Source: Treponema sp. (GTDB lineage Bacteria > Spirochaetota > Spirochaetia > Treponematales > Breznakiellaceae). From it: 6,634 bases of DNA. The notes beneath the pieces are model-generated. The model did no database searches, was not told the DNA's origin, and saw nothing but the letters and a program-made list of their open reading frames with translations. The stretch spans positions 1 to 6,634 of the forward strand of contig WQXC01000089.1 in assembly GCA_009785045.1 (NCBI GenBank), in the 5' to 3' direction. Below, piece after piece: positions 1-5,274 of the stretch (positions within the stretch are counted from its first letter, which is position 1; each line of letters starts with the position of its first letter). The translations under genes and the position numbers were made by a program.

Positions 1-121
1 TATCACCAGCACGCAGGTATTTCATATCTGAAAACCAGCCGCTGAACTCCTCCTCCCCCAGGTCATTCCGCAGTTGGATTAGGGTCTCATTCCAGAAACC
101 CTCATAATCCAAATCAGCCAT
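1..121 (-). CDS. dnaA: DnaA, chromosomal replication initiator (N-terminal 40 codons, partial)
   Basis: The minus strand reads from an ATG at 121-119 without a stop to the window edge, giving 40 residues that begin MADLDYEGFWNETLIQL and contain EEEFSGWFSDMKYLRAG. This matches DnaA domain I, with the conserved aromatic/acidic helix pattern (FW...L...EFSGWF..MKYL) used for self-association and helicase loading. DnaA binds DnaA boxes and unwinds oriC; boxes lie directly upstream of this start (141-160), as in many bacteria whose origin adjoins dnaA. The start is preceded on the minus strand by AAAAAAGGCAG, a weak Shine-Dalgarno with suitable spacing. AAA+ and DNA-binding domains lie outside the window. 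The ORF is too short and too open-ended to be found by simple ORF calling, but the identity is clear from the motif pattern. Confidence 0.93.
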   Translation of the reverse strand, partial: MADLDYEGFWNETLIQLRNDLGEEEFSGWFSDMKYLRAGD

Positions 122-140
122 TTATCTGCCTTTTTTGTTT

Positions 141-160
141 TTATCAACACGTTATCCACA
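141..160 (+). promoter_or_regulatory. Tandem DnaA boxes
   Basis: TTATCAACA (141-149, one mismatch) is followed after two bases by TTATCCACA (152-160, exact). The boxes start 11 bases apart, so bound DnaA molecules would sit on the same helical face. They lie only 20-40 bases upstream of the dnaA start codon, so they could also serve in dnaA autoregulation. Confidence 0.8.
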
Positions 161-208
161 ATGGTGGTATTGATAGAATTAACTTTTTTGTTAAAATAAG
201 TATGATTT

Positions 209-217
209 TTTATAACA
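209..217 (-). promoter_or_regulatory. Possible dnaA promoter, extended -10
   Basis: On the minus strand this reads TGTTATAAA, an extended -10 (TGn plus TATAAA). It would start transcription near 202 and give dnaA a leader of about 80 bases crossing the tandem DnaA boxes. No convincing -35 is visible, and in such AT-rich sequence chance matches are common. Confidence 0.35.
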
Positions 218-353
218 TCCACTTAATATCTGATATGGTAGAATTACACTAACTCTTTATCCTGCAAGGAATTAGCATAATTTTATTATCAGAGTGAACG
301 ATGTTTAGGATACTCCTTTTATTCGGTTAATATCAGTCTGATTTTTCCCGAAT

Positions 354-362
354 TTATCCACA
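354..362 (+). promoter_or_regulatory. DnaA box, exact consensus
   Basis: TTATCCACA, same orientation as the 152-160 box and about 200 bases from it. It abuts the right arm of the dyad at 321-353 and overlaps a short hairpin CAGGT ... ACCTG (361-375). Confidence 0.75.
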
Positions 363-423
363 GGTTTTGCACCTGAGTAGGTTTTACGAAAACTTCCCCG
401 GCAAAACAGAAGGACAATATAAC

Positions 424-1068
424 TCATAACTGTTTTTTTGGCAAGAGGAATTTTACAAATTTGTTAAGAGCAAAAGCTATACCATAACCAAGAAATACCG
501 AAATAAGCCGGTCTATAATGTTTATCGGGATTCGGGATAATATCTCTGCTGCAAAAACCGGGAGCCGGTGAAACATCGTAGAACCCAATAATGCTTTTAA
601 ATACAGCTCATCTGCAGGGGAAGAGGTAATAAATTGAATTAAAGTCGCTATTAATCCGCCCAATACACTCATGGCAAAACATAAAGCAAAGGACAGCAGC
701 ATTAGTACAAAAATATGATTCATAACCTTGTCCATTTGCCGGCTTTTAACCATCGTGTTTTGATTTGAAAATATAAGTTCATTTGGGAAAAGCCGCATAA
801 AAAGCCATGTAATAAGAGCCGTTGCAATGTTACACAGGGTAAACAGATAACCCTCCCAACCCCAAAAATTTACAGTGTGTCCGATGATATTGGTTAAAGC
901 GCCGGTTATACTGCCCCAAACCGGTCCGCACAAAAGGGTAACAGTTATCGTAAAAATCGTATCAAGATAAAGCGGCAGAAGATTTTCGCCTGTGGTAAGC
1001 GTGTGGAAAACGATGTTTAATAAAGCGCCTGTTATACAGACAAAAGGCATAAATATCAATTTACGCAT
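424..1068 (-). CDS. Polytopic membrane protein resembling an ECF-transporter S component
   Basis: 214 residues, strongly hydrophobic, with about five to six membrane segments (roughly 4-24, 33-50, 52-66, 73-93, 118-146 and 183-206). The block at 32-64 (PLYLDTIFTITV then GPVWGSITGALTNIIGH) has the small-residue-rich, G/T/N-containing look of substrate-binding (S) subunits of energy-coupling-factor transporters. A second conserved-looking segment near 181-198 reads PINIIDRLISVFLGYG. No ECF ATPase or T component is nearby. The gene is divergent from a histidine kinase with almost no sensory domain, and the two promoters overlap, so a role as ligand sensor for the kinase is a reasonable inference. 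A vitamin or precursor uptake subunit is the alternative. The start is preceded by TATAAT eight bases upstream and no Shine-Dalgarno. M7 is a possible alternative start. Family assignment is moderate; function is not known. Confidence 0.75.
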   Translation of the reverse strand: MRKLIFMPFVCITGALLNIVFHTLTTGENLLPLYLDTIFTITVTLLCGPVWGSITGALTNIIGHTVNFWGWEGYLFTLCNIATALITWLFMRLFPNELIFSNQNTMVKSRQMDKVMNHIFVLMLLSFALCFAMSVLGGLIATLIQFITSSPADELYLKALLGSTMFHRLPVFAAEILSRIPINIIDRLISVFLGYGIAFALNKFVKFLLPKKQL

Positions 1069-1076
1069 ATTAATGC

Positions 1077-1102
1077 ATTATATCACATCGATATGATATA
1101 AT
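1077..1102. promoter_or_regulatory. Palindromic divergent promoter of the membrane protein and kinase genes
   Basis: A 26-base palindrome with one mismatched pair (1086/1093). The arms are ATTATATCA (1077-1085) and TGATATAAT (1094-1102), centred at 1089/1090. Each arm is an extended -10 (TGA plus TATAAT), one per strand. The plus-strand TATAAT (1097-1102) ends six bases before the kinase ATG at 1109. The minus-strand TATAAT (1082-1077) ends eight bases before the other ATG at 1068. The -35 positions match poorly (2/6 and 3/6), consistent with extended -10 promoters. Each promoter's upstream contacts lie over the other's -10, so polymerase binding would be mutually exclusive. The dyad could also be a repressor or activator site. 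Confidence 0.75.
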
Positions 1103-1108
1103 AAAACT

Positions 1109-1813
1109 ATGCCGTTTGAATTTGTTATTTATTTTCGTCTGATGTGGCTTTTTGTTATAATTATCACTTTACTTATGCTTTTTTTATGTTATCTGTATTT
1201 TGCAAAACAGCGCGCTCAGCGGCAGGAATCCCAAAGTATTGCCTTTTCTCATCTAATGATTGAAGGAATGGAAACAGAGCGGCGCAGGATTTCCCGTGAA
1301 CTCCACGATATTATTCTGCCGCATGTCAACGGCATGCCTGTAAGCGATCAGATTAGGTCAATCTGTATGGATTTAATGCCGCCGGATTTTTCACGTCTTT
1401 CTTTCAAGGATTTGTTAGCCGACATCTGTAATAAATTTTCCAAACGGACAGGAATAGAATGCGCTTATTTTATAAACAATGATATATCTTTTACTGCAGT
1501 AAGCGCAGAAAATAAACTTCATCTTTACCGCATTGTACAGGAATCTTTTACCAACATTGAAAAACACTCAAAAGCGCAAAAGGCATTGCTTGTTGCAAGG
1601 CGGGTTAGTAATGAAGCAAAAACCGAAGATCAATCTTCAGACAATATTCTGATTTGTATTTCTGATGAAGGAACAGGACTTCTTTCGGAAGAAGAAGGGC
1701 TTGGCATGAAAAGTATTAGACAGCGGGCTGCGATTATCTGCGCCAAAGTAGATTTTATCAGCGAAAGCAGTAATGGATTGATGGTAAGAATAGAAATACC
1801 TGCAGTTACATAA
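1109..1813 (+). CDS. NarL-type (HisKA_3) sensor histidine kinase, shortened DHp domain
   Basis: 234 residues. One N-terminal membrane helix (about 5-31) leads directly into a cytoplasmic kinase, with no periplasmic, PAS or GAF domain. The H-box is ETERRRISRELHD with phospho-acceptor H66. The ATPase domain has an N-box (RIVQESFTNIEKH, N149, H153), a G1 box DEGTG (D186-G190) and GLGMKSIRQRA (197-207). It should autophosphorylate H66 and pass phosphate to the response regulator at 2636-3253. Two oddities stand out. From H66 to the LMPPDF segment (89-94) there are only about 23 residues, where HisKA_3 kinases normally have about 50. The position of the DxxxQ phosphatase glutamine (H+5) is Pro71. 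The start has no Shine-Dalgarno and lies six bases after TATAAT, so a leaderless mRNA is predicted. The partner sensor may be the divergent membrane protein. Confidence 0.9.
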   Translation: MPFEFVIYFRLMWLFVIIITLLMLFLCYLYFAKQRAQRQESQSIAFSHLMIEGMETERRRISRELHDIILPHVNGMPVSDQIRSICMDLMPPDFSRLSFKDLLADICNKFSKRTGIECAYFINNDISFTAVSAENKLHLYRIVQESFTNIEKHSKAQKALLVARRVSNEAKTEDQSSDNILICISDEGTGLLSEEEGLGMKSIRQRAAIICAKVDFISESSNGLMVRIEIPAVT

Positions 1814-1894
1814 ATACATGTTTTATTAATATTTTTAGTATTAAATCTGCACAAATATAGGTAAAATTCCCTAAAAAACCGTGCGCTGCGACAC

Positions 1895-1923
1895 ATGACA
1901 ATTTTCTTTAACAGTGTGAAAAT
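1895..1923 (+). promoter_or_regulatory. Candidate promoter of the beta-barrel gene
   Basis: ATGACA (1895-1900) resembles a -35 and is spaced 17 bases from GAAAAT (1918-1923), a 4/6 -10 preceded by TGT (extended -10). The transcript would start near 1930 and have a leader of about 58 bases. It is weaker than the TATAAT promoters of the flanking genes, so activation by a regulator is possible. Confidence 0.4.
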
Positions 1924-1930
1924 TTCTTAG

Positions 1931-1946
1931 AATCTCGTATGAGATT
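1931..1946 (+). promoter_or_regulatory. Inverted repeat at the predicted 5' end of the beta-barrel mRNA
   Basis: AATCTC GTAT GAGATT, a perfect 6-base-pair stem with a four-base loop. If transcription starts near 1930, this would be a 5'-terminal stem-loop. As DNA it could be a protein-binding dyad. Confidence 0.45.
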
Positions 1947-1950
1947 TGGA

Positions 1951-1983
1951 AAAGATTTACGGATCTTTAAAACCGTAAAGGAG
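1951..1983 (+). promoter_or_regulatory. Alternative leader hairpins next to the Shine-Dalgarno of the beta-barrel gene
   Basis: Two overlapping stems compete for base 1956 and for neighbouring sequence. Stem A pairs AAAGAT (1951-1956) with ATCTTT (1963-1968). Stem B pairs TTTACGG (1956-1962) with CCGTAAA (1973-1979). The right arm of stem B covers the first bases of the Shine-Dalgarno AAAGGAG (1977-1983), so B would hinder and A would free ribosome access. Confidence 0.4.
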
Positions 1984-1988
1984 TTGTT

Positions 1989-2573
1989 ATGAAAAATTTG
2001 GTTTTTGTATTGATTCTGGTAATTTTAGCTGCAGGAAGCGTATTTGCGCAGGAAGATACAATTAAACATTGGGTGTCTGGCGAATTGGACATTTTTGGTG
2101 TTGGTGTAAGGTATGAATATATGCTTTCTCCTAAAATATCGATTGGAGCAAATGCATATACAAGTGCATTAATTATGTCTGGCGCAAATGTTTTCAATGT
2201 TATCGGATGTTTTTATCCTTTTGAAAAAGCATTTCTAATTGAGCTTGGTTTAGGTTATGGGTCAGTAAAAGGTTCTGGTACTGCTACGCTTGTCAGTAAA
2301 GAAACGGGAGCAGAAAGCGAATACGGCGGAGTTACAACCACAGGTTTTGTTATTTCTCCGGGATTAAGCTGGAAAATTGATGTTGGTAAACAAGGAGGAT
2401 TTTTTCTTCAACCGGGATTTAAATTACCAATCGCAATAGGAAAGCAGGTTCCGCTGGAAGGCGGTTTATTTGCAGCTATGTTTGGTTACAATAAAGATGA
2501 ATACACAGTAAAGGATCAATCCGGTACCAGCGCAAGTTTTATTATTCATTTTAATATGGGATTTGCGTTCTAA
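1989..2573 (+). CDS. Small outer-membrane beta-barrel protein with signal peptide
   Basis: 194 residues. The N-terminus is a classical signal peptide: MKN, a hydrophobic core at 4-19, and a likely signal peptidase I site after A20 (VFA before QED). The mature 174 residues alternate polar and hydrophobic residues in Gly/aromatic-rich strands (for example 32-46, 50-60, 83-92, 117-130, 137-150, 157-166 and 180-194) and end in Phe (FNMGFAF), the usual C-terminal signal for BAM-dependent outer-membrane insertion. Size and strand count fit an eight-stranded barrel of the broad OmpA/OmpX-like or spirochaete outer-membrane type. I do not recognise a specific family. A strong Shine-Dalgarno (AAAGGAG, 1977-1983) fixes the start. 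The gene lies between a kinase and its likely response regulator and has its own leader and terminator, so it may be a regulated output of that system. Confidence 0.82.
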   Translation: MKNLVFVLILVILAAGSVFAQEDTIKHWVSGELDIFGVGVRYEYMLSPKISIGANAYTSALIMSGANVFNVIGCFYPFEKAFLIELGLGYGSVKGSGTATLVSKETGAESEYGGVTTTGFVISPGLSWKIDVGKQGGFFLQPGFKLPIAIGKQVPLEGGLFAAMFGYNKDEYTVKDQSGTSASFIIHFNMGFAF

Positions 2574-2583
2574 TTAAAAAACA

Positions 2584-2612
2584 GTAAGGCGGGATCTGGC
2601 TTCCCGCTTTAC
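2584..2612 (+). terminator. Hairpin terminator after the beta-barrel gene
   Basis: An 11-base-pair stem (one G-U pair) has left arm GTAAGGCGGGA (2584-2594), right arm TCCCGCTTTAC (2602-2612) and a seven-base loop. It begins 11 bases after the stop codon. The following T-tract is poor (TTATTAAT), and a run of A precedes it, so it may act in both directions or mainly as an mRNA 3' stabiliser. It separates the beta-barrel transcript from the response-regulator promoter. Confidence 0.75.
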
Positions 2613-2624
2613 TTATTAATAACG

Positions 2625-2635
2625 TATAATAATTT
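2625..2635 (+). promoter_or_regulatory. -10 element of the response-regulator gene (predicted leaderless)
   Basis: A perfect TATAAT (2625-2630) ends five bases before the ATG at 2636, and no Shine-Dalgarno is present. The -35 window lies within the right half of the upstream terminator (about 2602-2607) and does not match consensus, so an activator or other contact may be needed. Transcription is predicted to begin at or within a base of the start codon. Confidence 0.6.
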
Positions 2636-3253
2636 ATGCAGCGTATTGTAATCGTAGAAGATCACCCGGTTATGCGAAAAGGGCTAGCAGCCTATTTTAA
2701 CGAAACAGGCCGCTGGCATGTGACGGGATCCGCATCGAATCTTGCTGCTGCAAAAGAACTTTTAATTAAAAATGATACAGATGTTTTGCTTTTAGATATT
2801 CAGCTTGATAACCGTTTAGATGCTGACAGTGCGGACTGGGGGCTCGACATAATTCCCTGGCTGCGAGAGCTTAAAAAAAATCCCTTGCCTCTTTTGGCAG
2901 TTTATTCCACTTTTGATGATTATGCTCACGTTAGCTCTGCTCTTAGCCTGGGAGTAAAAGCATATGTTACAAAGCGTTGTAACGAAAGTGAACTGGAAAA
3001 GGCGCTTTTAAAAGCGCTTAATGGTGAAATTTACATTGACGAAGCAGCAAAAATGAAACTTCAGCAGGTAACAACATTTTCATGTTTATTAACCAAACGG
3101 GAAGCAGAAATACTCAATCTGGTTAAAAAAGGACTTTCAAATAAAGAAATAGCGGGCAGCCTTGGCATCAATCATCGCACAGTGCAAAATATTCTTTCCT
3201 GTATTTACGATAAAACCGGAATAAAGTCTCGTCAGGAACTGGAACGGTTATAG
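2636..3253 (+). CDS. NarL/FixJ-family response regulator (receiver plus LuxR-type HTH)
   Basis: 205 residues. Receiver domain at 1-125: acidic pocket E8-D9, phospho-acceptor D54 in VLLLDIQL, switch Ser91, and conserved Lys113 in AYVTK. LuxR/GerE helix-turn-helix at about 150-203: LTKREAEILNLV, then GLSNKEIAGSLGI and HRTVQNIL. Phosphorylated forms of this family usually dimerise and bind DNA. The natural kinase partner is the HisKA_3 kinase at 1109-1813, since that kinase class pairs with NarL regulators. Between D54 and the usual loop glycine (G69) there are about seven extra residues, and the common Pro at D+4 is Asp58. The receiver begins at residue 2, so the start is secure although it lacks a Shine-Dalgarno. 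The two-component pair is split by the beta-barrel gene, a candidate target. Confidence 0.92.
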   Translation: MQRIVIVEDHPVMRKGLAAYFNETGRWHVTGSASNLAAAKELLIKNDTDVLLLDIQLDNRLDADSADWGLDIIPWLRELKKNPLPLLAVYSTFDDYAHVSSALSLGVKAYVTKRCNESELEKALLKALNGEIYIDEAAKMKLQQVTTFSCLLTKREAEILNLVKKGLSNKEIAGSLGINHRTVQNILSCIYDKTGIKSRQELERL

Positions 3254-3262
3254 GACGTACCC

Positions 3263-3291
3263 TTTACCCTTCCTCCAAAGTTCGCTATAAT
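3263..3291 (+). promoter_or_regulatory. gyrB promoter, predicted leaderless
   Basis: The -35 TTTACC (3263-3268, 4/6 to consensus), a 17-base spacer and a perfect -10 TATAAT (3286-3291) are followed by six bases and then the gyrB ATG at 3298. Geometry is ideal for sigma-70 and places the transcription start at the A of ATG. No Shine-Dalgarno lies in the gap. Confidence 0.75.
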
Positions 3292-3297
3292 GAGACA

Positions 3298-5250
3298 ATG
3301 AGCGCAGAAAACAACTATTCAGCACAAAATATTACAGTTTTAAAGGGTCTGGAAGCAGTCCGAATGCGCCCCGGTATGTATATCGGGACGACCGGCATAG
3401 ACGGGCTCCATCACCTGGTTTTTGAAGTTGTTGATAACTCTGTAGACGAAGCCATGCAGGGCTTCTGCACAAATATACTCGTAGTTCTGGAAGGCAACGA
3501 TATTGTCCGGGTCGAGGACAACGGCCGCGGCATTCCAATCGATATTCACCCCACCGAAAAAGTCAGTGCGCTTGAGCTTGTTATGACAAAGCTTCACGCC
3601 GGCGGAAAATTCGACAAAAAATCGTACAAAGTTTCCGGCGGTCTTCATGGCGTTGGCGTCTCTGTCGTAAATGCGCTTTCTGAATGGTGCGAAGCGTTTG
3701 TTCATATCGATGGTAAAATCCATACTCAGCGCTACAAAGCCGGTATTTCCCAGGGACCTGCCAAAGAAATTGATGGTTCCAGTCTGCCTTATGCCCACAA
3801 TCCCGGGCGCCGCGGTACGGTAATCCGCTGGAAAGCAGATACAACGGTTTTTGAGACAACAACACATAATTATGACGCTCTTTCCAACCGCCTGCGGGAA
3901 CTTGCATTCCTTAACAAAGGTCTTAAAATTACTATCCGCGACGAGCGGCTTACAACGCCCAAAGTTCACGAGTTCATGTTTGAAGGCGGTGTAAAAAGTT
4001 TTGTCGATTATCTGAACGAAAATAAAACAGTGCTGCATAAAGAGCCGGTCTATATCGAAGGTACCCGCGAAGACGGCACGGGCGGAAATATCGAAGTAGA
4101 AGTTGCTATTCAATACAACGATGGCTTTAACGAAATAATGTTTTCGTTTGTAAACGATATCAACACCCGCGAAGGCGGTACGCACCTGGTAGGTTTTAAA
4201 TCTGCGCTTACCCGCACATTAAACGAGTTTTTAAAGAAATCCAAACATTCCAAAAAACTGGAAGAATCTCTTTCCGGAGATGACGTGCGCGAAGGTTTAA
4301 CTGCAGTATTGTCGGTAAAGGTTCCTAATCCCCAGTTCGAAGGACAGACCAAAGGCAAACTTGGCAACTCCGAGGTTAAAGGCATAGTAGAGTCATTTGT
4401 AAATGAACAGCTAGAACTTTTCTTTGATAAACACCCCGATGTTATCAACAATATACTTGAAAAATCTGTGTTAGCCGCAAAGGCGCGTATTGCCGCACGT
4501 CAGGCGCGTGATGCGACACGCCGCAAGAACGCAATGGACAGCGCAGGGCTTCCCGGTAAACTCGCTGACTGCTCGGAAAAAGATCCGGCAAAGTGCGAAC
4601 TTTTCATCGTAGAAGGTGACTCTGCAGGCGGCTCCGCAAAAGGCGGCCGCGACAGGCGTTACCAGGCGATACTTCCGCTGTGGGGCAAAATGCTCAATGT
4701 AGAAAAACAGCGCATAGAAAAAGTAATAACAAACGAAAAACTGCAGCCTATCATCGCCAGCATAGGCGCCGGTTGCGGCAATGAATTTGATGTTTCTAAA
4801 ATTAGATATCATAAAATTATTATCATGGCGGATGCCGATGTAGACGGCTCGCATATCCGCACATTGCTTTTAACGTTCTTCTACCGTTACATGACACCGC
4901 TTATCGAGAAAGGACATGTCTATCTTGCAATGCCGCCGCTTTACAGAGTGAGCTACGACAAGAAATTTTTCTATGCTTACGATGACGCTGAAAAAGACAA
5001 AATTCTTTCTGAGTCCGGTAAAGATATAGAAAAAGTTTCCGTGACGCGCTACAAAGGTTTGGGCGAAATGAATCCGGATCAGTTATGCGACACTACAATG
5101 GATATAGGTAAACGTAATATTATCCAGGTACACCTTGATGACACTGTCGAAGCCGAACGTATTTTTACTACGTTAATGGGCGAAGTTGTTCAGCCGCGCC
5201 GCGAATTTATCGAAGAAAACGCACTCTTAGTGCAAAACCTGGACGTGTAG
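3298..5250 (+). CDS. gyrB: DNA gyrase subunit B
   Basis: 650 residues, ATPase subunit of DNA gyrase, which with GyrA introduces negative supercoils. The N-terminal GHKL ATPase shows VLKGLEAVRMRPGMYIG (14-30), catalytic E43 and N47 in EVVDNSVDEA, D74 in EDNGRGIP and the glycine-rich lid GGLHGVGVSVVNAL (114-127). The transducer domain includes NDGF (274-277) and QTKGKLGNSEV (350-360). The TOPRIM domain shows VEGDSAGGSAK (438-448; E439) and the metal-binding DADVDGSHIRTLLLTFF (512-528; D512, D514). The tail has YKGLGEMNPDQL (585-596). Length fits the short GyrB type without the enterobacterial insertion. The start aligns with E. coli GyrB, supporting the ATG despite no Shine-Dalgarno. The residue matching E. 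coli Arg136 is Thr143 and that matching Lys447 is Trp462. Only 24 bases separate it from the next gene, so it probably heads an operon. Confidence 0.98.
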   Translation: MSAENNYSAQNITVLKGLEAVRMRPGMYIGTTGIDGLHHLVFEVVDNSVDEAMQGFCTNILVVLEGNDIVRVEDNGRGIPIDIHPTEKVSALELVMTKLHAGGKFDKKSYKVSGGLHGVGVSVVNALSEWCEAFVHIDGKIHTQRYKAGISQGPAKEIDGSSLPYAHNPGRRGTVIRWKADTTVFETTTHNYDALSNRLRELAFLNKGLKITIRDERLTTPKVHEFMFEGGVKSFVDYLNENKTVLHKEPVYIEGTREDGTGGNIEVEVAIQYNDGFNEIMFSFVNDINTREGGTHLVGFKSALTRTLNEFLKKSKHSKKLEESLSGDDVREGLTAVLSVKVPNPQFEGQTKGKLGNSEVKGIVESFVNEQLELFFDKHPDVINNILEKSVLAAKARIAARQARDATRRKNAMDSAGLPGKLADCSEKDPAKCELFIVEGDSAGGSAKGGRDRRYQAILPLWGKMLNVEKQRIEKVITNEKLQPIIASIGAGCGNEFDVSKIRYHKIIIMADADVDGSHIRTLLLTFFYRYMTPLIEKGHVYLAMPPLYRVSYDKKFFYAYDDAEKDKILSESGKDIEKVSVTRYKGLGEMNPDQLCDTTMDIGKRNIIQVHLDDTVEAERIFTTLMGEVVQPRREFIEENALLVQNLDV

Positions 5251-5274
5251 CCCGGGGAATGTAAGGAGGAAAAA

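Larger units (their letters stand above)
122..423. other. Putative replication origin (oriC), non-coding, AT-rich
   Basis: This 302-base stretch holds no credible gene. It lies between dnaA and a minus-strand membrane protein gene. It contains two exact DnaA boxes TTATCCACA (152-160 and 354-362, both in plus orientation) and one near-match TTATCAACA (141-149). Between them is an AT-rich stretch (about 174-230) with runs of T and A, a candidate unwinding element. Two dyads are also present: 226-236 (ATATC T GATAT) and 321-353 (ATTCGG ... CCGAAT, enclosing ATCAG T CTGAT). Adjacency to dnaA, consensus boxes and AT-richness are the standard signs of a bacterial oriC. Function is inferred, and the strand-composition switch cannot be assessed here. 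Confidence 0.8.

Noticed and set aside
161..210. DnaA-trio array beside the 152-160 box
   Set aside because: No run of CTA-type triplets follows the box in register; only scattered TTA triplets are seen.
381..393. Short hairpin GTTTT acg AAAAC after the membrane protein gene (minus strand)
   Set aside because: A five-pair stem with no following T-tract in the minus direction; not supportable as a terminator.
1826..1844. AT-only inverted repeat TTAATA ... TATTAA after the kinase gene
   Set aside because: A six-pair A/T stem is too weak for a rho-independent terminator and is expected by chance in this AT-rich spacer.
2613..2632. Inverted repeat TTATTA N8 TAATAA over the regulator -10, with the same arm spacing as the kinase dyad
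   Set aside because: The arms are pure A/T and only six bases long; the resemblance to the 1077-1102 palindrome may be chance.
3340..4185. A 281-codon minus-strand open frame inside gyrB (and other antisense frames at 3332-3538, 3581-3907, 4110-4451 and 4471-4854)
   Set aside because: They lie wholly antisense to an intact, highly conserved gyrB and have no Shine-Dalgarno or recognisable motifs. Such frames are a by-product of gyrB codon usage.
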